DNA from: Gallionellaceae bacterium
GTDB lineage: Bacteria; Pseudomonadota; Gammaproteobacteria; Burkholderiales; Gallionellaceae
Assembly (NCBI GenBank): GCA_003151655.1
Contig: PLYB01000335.1
Span: forward strand, 1-6,816
Direction of reading: 5' to 3'
DNA: 6,816 bases
Position numbers and translations under genes: made by a program. The notes under the pieces were generated by a model. That model saw only the letters and a list, made by a program, of their open reading frames with translations. It was not told the DNA's origin and searched no databases. Shown piece by piece: positions 6,150 through 6,816 of this stretch (positions are counted from its first letter, which is position 1; each line of letters opens with the position of its first letter).

Positions 6150-6710
6150 CTACGCATGCCCGGCTTCCTCTGACAGCGTGGCGTAATCAATCCCCAGCAG
6201 CGCCATCGCCGCAGCCAAACGCTCTTCCGCAGGCAGATCGAACATGATGCGCTCATCGGCAGGCACACTGAGCCAGGCATTCTGCGCCAACTCTTGTTCC
6301 AGTTGTCCTTCCGACCATCCGGCATACCCCAGCGACACCAACAGATGACGCGGCCCTTGCCCTTCGCCTACCGCCTGCAAAATATCTTTCGAAGTGGTAA
6401 GTCCGACTTTATCGTTGATATGCAAAGTTGATTGCCATTCGCCGCCCGCCTCATGCAACACGAAGCCACGGTCTGTCTGCACCGGTCCGCCGAAATGCAC
6501 CAGCATATCTTCGAGTTCGTTCTGGTTAAGCGGCATGTTGATCTGCGCAAACAATTCGCTCAAAGTCAGGCTGATCGGACGATTCACCACAATACCCATC
6601 GCCCCCTGCTCGTTGTGTTCGCACACGTAAGTGAGCGACTTTGCAAAGAAGGGATCGGTCATCGCCGGCATGGCGATCAGAAAATGGTGGCTGAGGTCTA
6701 ATTGGGACAT
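6150..6710 (-). CDS. yqgE: YqgE/AlgH family protein (UPF0301)
   Basis: A 186-residue protein of the UPF0301/YqgE family; the E. coli member has about 187 residues. The biochemical role is not established; AlgH of Pseudomonas was linked to alginate control. Conserved blocks: HHFLIAMPAMTDPFF at 8-22, VCEHNEQGAMGIVVNRP at 29-45, FGGPVQTDRGFVLH at 73-86, LTTSKDIL at 104-111, LVSLGYAGWSEGQLEQE at 124-140, and the C-terminal AGHA. I chose the ATG at 6710 because MSQLDLSHHFLIAMPA aligns with the E. coli start MNLQHHFLIAMPA. The frame stays open to an ATG at 6797, giving a 29-residue extension that does not look like family sequence. No clear Shine-Dalgarno is seen at 6710. It precedes ruvX, as in many proteobacteria, but with a 129-bp gap carrying an inverted repeat. 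Confidence 0.92.
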   Translation of the reverse strand: MSQLDLSHHFLIAMPAMTDPFFAKSLTYVCEHNEQGAMGIVVNRPISLTLSELFAQINMPLNQNELEDMLVHFGGPVQTDRGFVLHEAGGEWQSTLHINDKVGLTTSKDILQAVGEGQGPRHLLVSLGYAGWSEGQLEQELAQNAWLSVPADERIMFDLPAEERLAAAMALLGIDYATLSEEAGHA

Positions 6711-6798
6711 GCCGCTATTGTAATCGGAAGGGGCATCTCTACACAATTTAGCTTTACCGGCCAACTCAAGAGTTTCTATTCCATATTCCCGAATCATT

Positions 6799-6812
6799 AA
6801 TGTCCGGACATT
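6799..6812. promoter_or_regulatory. Perfect 14-bp palindrome upstream of yqgE
   Basis: AATGTCCGGACATT is a perfect dyad centred about 95 bases before the chosen yqgE start and next to the alternative ATG at 6797. It has the size of a dimeric repressor operator, but I do not recognise the regulator and see only one copy in the window. The remaining leader, 6711-6798, shows no confident promoter: a TTGAGT is present but has no good -10 at normal spacing. It could be chance, or belong to the unseen upstream gene. Confidence 0.35.
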
Positions 6813-6816
6813 TAGT

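Noticed and set aside
6711..6797. Longer YqgE starting at the ATG at 6797
   Set aside because: The 29 added residues have no counterpart at the E. coli N-terminus, whereas the ATG at 6710 aligns with it directly.

Overview
The window reads as an ordinary, compact stretch of a proteobacterial chromosome, most likely a betaproteobacterium of the Nitrosomonadales/Gallionellaceae type. That placement is an inference from gene order and protein flavour, not from a search. All seven genes lie on the minus strand, so transcription runs from high to low coordinates: yqgE, ruvX, pyrB, pyrC' (a dihydroorotase-like pseudoenzyme), prlC (oligopeptidase A), a secreted glutaredoxin-like protein, and xth (exonuclease III, cut by the left edge of the window). 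I see no rRNA, tRNA, CRISPR array, transposase or prophage gene.

Right part (4.6-6.8 kb): yqgE is followed by a 129-bp gap holding a purine/pyrimidine-rich imperfect inverted repeat. Then come ruvX, pyrB and pyrC', joined by two 4-base ATGA overlaps. This matches the yqgE-ruvX-(pyrR)-pyrB-pyrC' cluster known from pseudomonads and relatives, but pyrR is missing between ruvX and pyrB. PyrB is a normal aspartate carbamoyltransferase catalytic chain with an N-terminal extension. PyrC' has lost the dihydroorotase metal ligands. Together they are best read as the two subunits of a class A aspartate transcarbamoylase, in which the dead dihydroorotase is an assembly partner. The active dihydroorotase must then be encoded elsewhere.

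Middle (3.24-3.35 kb): the gap between pyrC' and prlC carries a 46-bp double palindrome of the GTAGGTCGGG...CCCGACCTAC type, a REP-like intergenic element. It also has a small AT-rich hairpin and a weak candidate promoter for the downstream genes.

Left part (1-3.24 kb): prlC encodes a complete M3-family zinc peptidase with an intact HEFGH motif. Eighteen bases after it begins a gene for an exported DUF4124-like/glutaredoxin-fold protein with an unusual CX3C cysteine pair. That gene overlaps the start of xth by an ATGA. These three genes may form a second transcription unit concerned with peptide turnover, thiol chemistry outside the cytoplasm, and DNA repair, although no functional link between them is evident.

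I found no convincing new system. The points most worth checking are the pseudo-dihydroorotase paired with the absent pyrR, the CX3C glutaredoxin, and the structured leader before ruvX-pyrBC'.
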